Source: Acidimicrobiia bacterium (lineage in GTDB: Bacteria > Actinomycetota > Acidimicrobiia > Spongiisociales > UBA5794). Taken from it: a stretch of DNA of 7,711 nucleotides. Both the position numbers and the translations under genes were made by a program. The number at the start of each line of letters is the position of its first letter. Position 1 is the stretch's first letter. The notes beneath the pieces are model-generated. The model ran no database searches, was not told where the DNA came from, and saw nothing but the letters and a program-made list of their open reading frames with translations. Of this stretch, positions 6,112 through 7,711 are shown piece by piece. The DNA lies in assembly GCA_030598905.1 (NCBI GenBank), contig JAUVPA010000082.1:1-7711 (forward strand), given 5' to 3'.

Positions 6112-7711
6112 TCAGGATTCGTTCATCGGGATACGCACGCCACGTTCATCGGCCGCCTTCACGGCCTCGGGATAGCCGGCATCGACGTGGCGCATCACTC
6201 CCGTTCCTGGATCGTTGGTCAGGACACGTTCCAAGCGCATAGCGCCCTGGCTTGTTCCGTCGGCGACGACCTGAGCCCCGGCGTGGATCGACTTTCCGAT
6301 ACCAACGCCACCGCCGTGATGAACCGCGACCCACGCTGCGCCAGACGCCGTATTGAGGAGTGCGTTGAGGATCGGCCAGTCGGCTACCGCATCGGACCCG
6401 TCGAGCATGGCTTCCGTCTCGCGGTACGGCGATGCCACCGAGCCAGAATCGAGGTGATCGCGCCCGATGACGATCGGAGCGGAGACTTCTCGTGAAGACA
6501 CGAGGTCGTTGAAGGCCAACCCGGCACGGTCTCGCTCCCCGTATCCGAGCCAGCAAATCCGAGCAGGCAGGCCTTGGAACACGACCCTGTCCTCCGCCAT
6601 CTCCAGCCATCGGTGAAGCGCCCGGTTCTCGGGAAAGAGCTTCCGGACGGCGTCGTCGGTGGCGCGAATGTCAGCTTCATCGCCGGACAGTGCAACCCAC
6701 CGGAAGGGACCCATTCCCTCGCAGAACAGAGGACGGATGTATGCCGGTACGAACCCGGGATATGAGAAGGCATCAGAAAAACCGCCGAGCCGCGCTTCGC
6801 CGCGCAGGTTGTTGCCGTAGTCGAAGACCTCAGCCCCGGCTCGCTGAAAGTCGACCATCGCCTCGCAATGAACGGCCATCGACTCCCGAGCCGCCTTCAC
6901 ATGGGCCTGGGGATCGTTGTGACGAAGTTCGGCGGCCTCACCGAGTGTGAGACCCGCAGGCACGTAGCCGTTCAGTGGATCATGGGCAGACGTCTGATCG
7001 GTGACAATGTCGATGTCGGCGCCCCGGCGGAGCAGCTCAGGAAACACGTCGGCGCAGTTGCCCTCGACACCCACCGAAAGGGCACGCCTTTCAGTCTTGG
7101 CGGCGGAGACTCTGGTCAGGGCTTCGTCGAGATCACCGGCGAAGACATCGAGGTACCTGTGCTCGACGCGTCGAGCGATCCTTTCGGGATCCACGTCCAC
7201 GCACAGCGCGATTCCATCATTCATCGTGACGGCGAGGGGCTGCGCACCGCCCATGCCGCCAAGGCCTCCTGTCAGAGTGACGGTCCCGCTCAGCGAACCA
7301 CCAAAGCGCAGGTCGGCGATCGCGGAGAACGTTTGATACGTGCCCTGAAGGACCCCCTGGGTGCCGATGTAGATCCAGGAACCTGCCGTCATTTGGCCGT
7401 ACATCATCAGGCCTTCGGCCTCGAGATCCCAGAAAGTGTCCAGGTCTGCCCAGTCCGGAACGAGAAGACTGTTGGCGATGAGGACTCGGGGTGCCATGTC
7501 GTGGGTACGGAAGACGCCGACGGGTTTGCCGGACTGCACGAGAAGGGTCTCATCGTCGGCGAGGGACTCGAGGCTGGCAACGATTCGATCGAAGGAGTCC
7601 CAGTTCCGCGGGGCACGGCCCCGGCCCCCCCACACCACAAAAAAGTCACGCCGCGCACCGCACACAGGGGCGGTGGTTTTGATAAAAAAACAAAGCCCGC
7701 CGTCGTGGAGC
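6112..7711 (-). CDS. hutU: Urocanate hydratase (urocanase), 5' end beyond window; N-terminal ~34 codons look corrupted
   Basis: Urocanase adds water to urocanate to give 4-imidazolone-5-propionate, step two of histidine breakdown, using tightly bound NAD+. The frame is open to the window edge (532 codons visible). About 25 residues are missing at the start compared with the 557-residue Pseudomonas enzyme. Seen in order: DDETLLVQSGKPVGVFRTH, MMYGQMTAGSWIYIGTQG, the NAD-binding GGLGGMGGAQPLA, VTDQTSAHDPLNGY, FDYGNNLRGEA, GFVPAYIRPLFCEGMGPFRW, the active-site cysteine in ARICWLGYG (codon 6555-6553, equivalent to Pseudomonas Cys410), VIGRDHLDSGSV and VLTNDPGTGVMRH. A GTG at 7665 could be called as a start, but it falls inside the region that should encode the conserved N-terminal domain, so it should not be used. 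From about 7609 to 7711 the residues diverge from the family while frame and spacing are kept (see findings). This is the first visible gene of the minus-strand run; hutH may lie upstream, outside the window. Confidence 0.97.
   Translation of the reverse strand, partial: LHDGGLCFFIKTTAPVCGARRDFFVVWGGRGRAPRNWDSFDRIVASLESLADDETLLVQSGKPVGVFRTHDMAPRVLIANSLLVPDWADLDTFWDLEAEGLMMYGQMTAGSWIYIGTQGVLQGTYQTFSAIADLRFGGSLSGTVTLTGGLGGMGGAQPLAVTMNDGIALCVDVDPERIARRVEHRYLDVFAGDLDEALTRVSAAKTERRALSVGVEGNCADVFPELLRRGADIDIVTDQTSAHDPLNGYVPAGLTLGEAAELRHNDPQAHVKAARESMAVHCEAMVDFQRAGAEVFDYGNNLRGEARLGGFSDAFSYPGFVPAYIRPLFCEGMGPFRWVALSGDEADIRATDDAVRKLFPENRALHRWLEMAEDRVVFQGLPARICWLGYGERDRAGLAFNDLVSSREVSAPIVIGRDHLDSGSVASPYRETEAMLDGSDAVADWPILNALLNTASGAAWVAVHHGGGVGIGKSIHAGAQVVADGTSQGAMRLERVLTNDPGTGVMRHVDAGYPEAVKAADERGVRIPMNES

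Noticed and set aside
5550..6242. 230-codon open frame on the plus strand opposite hutI and the end of hutU
   Set aside because: It overlaps two confident enzyme genes, has no ribosome site or domain, and is rich in Arg/His as expected for an antisense shadow.
7665..7711. hutU start at GTG 7665 with the remaining bases as upstream region
   Set aside because: Urocanases have about 40 more conserved residues before this point. The frame stays open to the edge and aligns without gaps, though with poor identity, to that region.

Overview
The window is high-GC, densely packed bacterial chromosome carrying ordinary core metabolism. GC-rich codon choice, GTG starts, stop/start overlaps between neighbouring genes and the type of proteins present suggest an actinobacterium, perhaps an Acidimicrobiia-like lineage. 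That placement is an inference from style and not from a marker gene. No mobile element, CRISPR array, tRNA or rRNA was seen, and no stretch over 300 bases lacks a gene.

Layout. (1) 2-400, plus strand: the C-terminal part of a HAD-IB (SerB-like) phosphatase ending in a membrane anchor. (2) 476-994, minus strand, convergent with (1): an unrecognised secreted, membrane-anchored small protein. Its start region appears frameshifted behind a near-perfect Shine-Dalgarno sequence. (3) 1091-3456, plus strand, divergent from (2): leuC and leuD, both subunits of isopropylmalate isomerase, followed without any gap by a 119-residue protein of unknown function. (4) 3525-7711, minus strand, convergent with (3): a compact run transcribed in the order hutU (5' end off the window), hutI, a glycerophosphodiester phosphodiesterase and a MOSC-domain protein.

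How the genes work together. leuC and leuD supply the second step of leucine synthesis. hutU and hutI perform steps two and three of histidine breakdown (urocanate to imidazolonepropionate to formiminoglutamate). hutH and a formiminoglutamate-processing gene are not in the window. The phosphodiesterase and MOSC genes look cotranscribed with the hut genes (4-base overlap, then 4-base gap), although no biochemical link is obvious.

I did not find a clearly new biological system. The points most worth a second look are: the last ~100 bases, where hutU keeps its frame and length but its residues diverge from the family, which looks like sequence error at a contig end; the frameshift or leader peptide at 991-1060; and the unknown protein abutting leuD.
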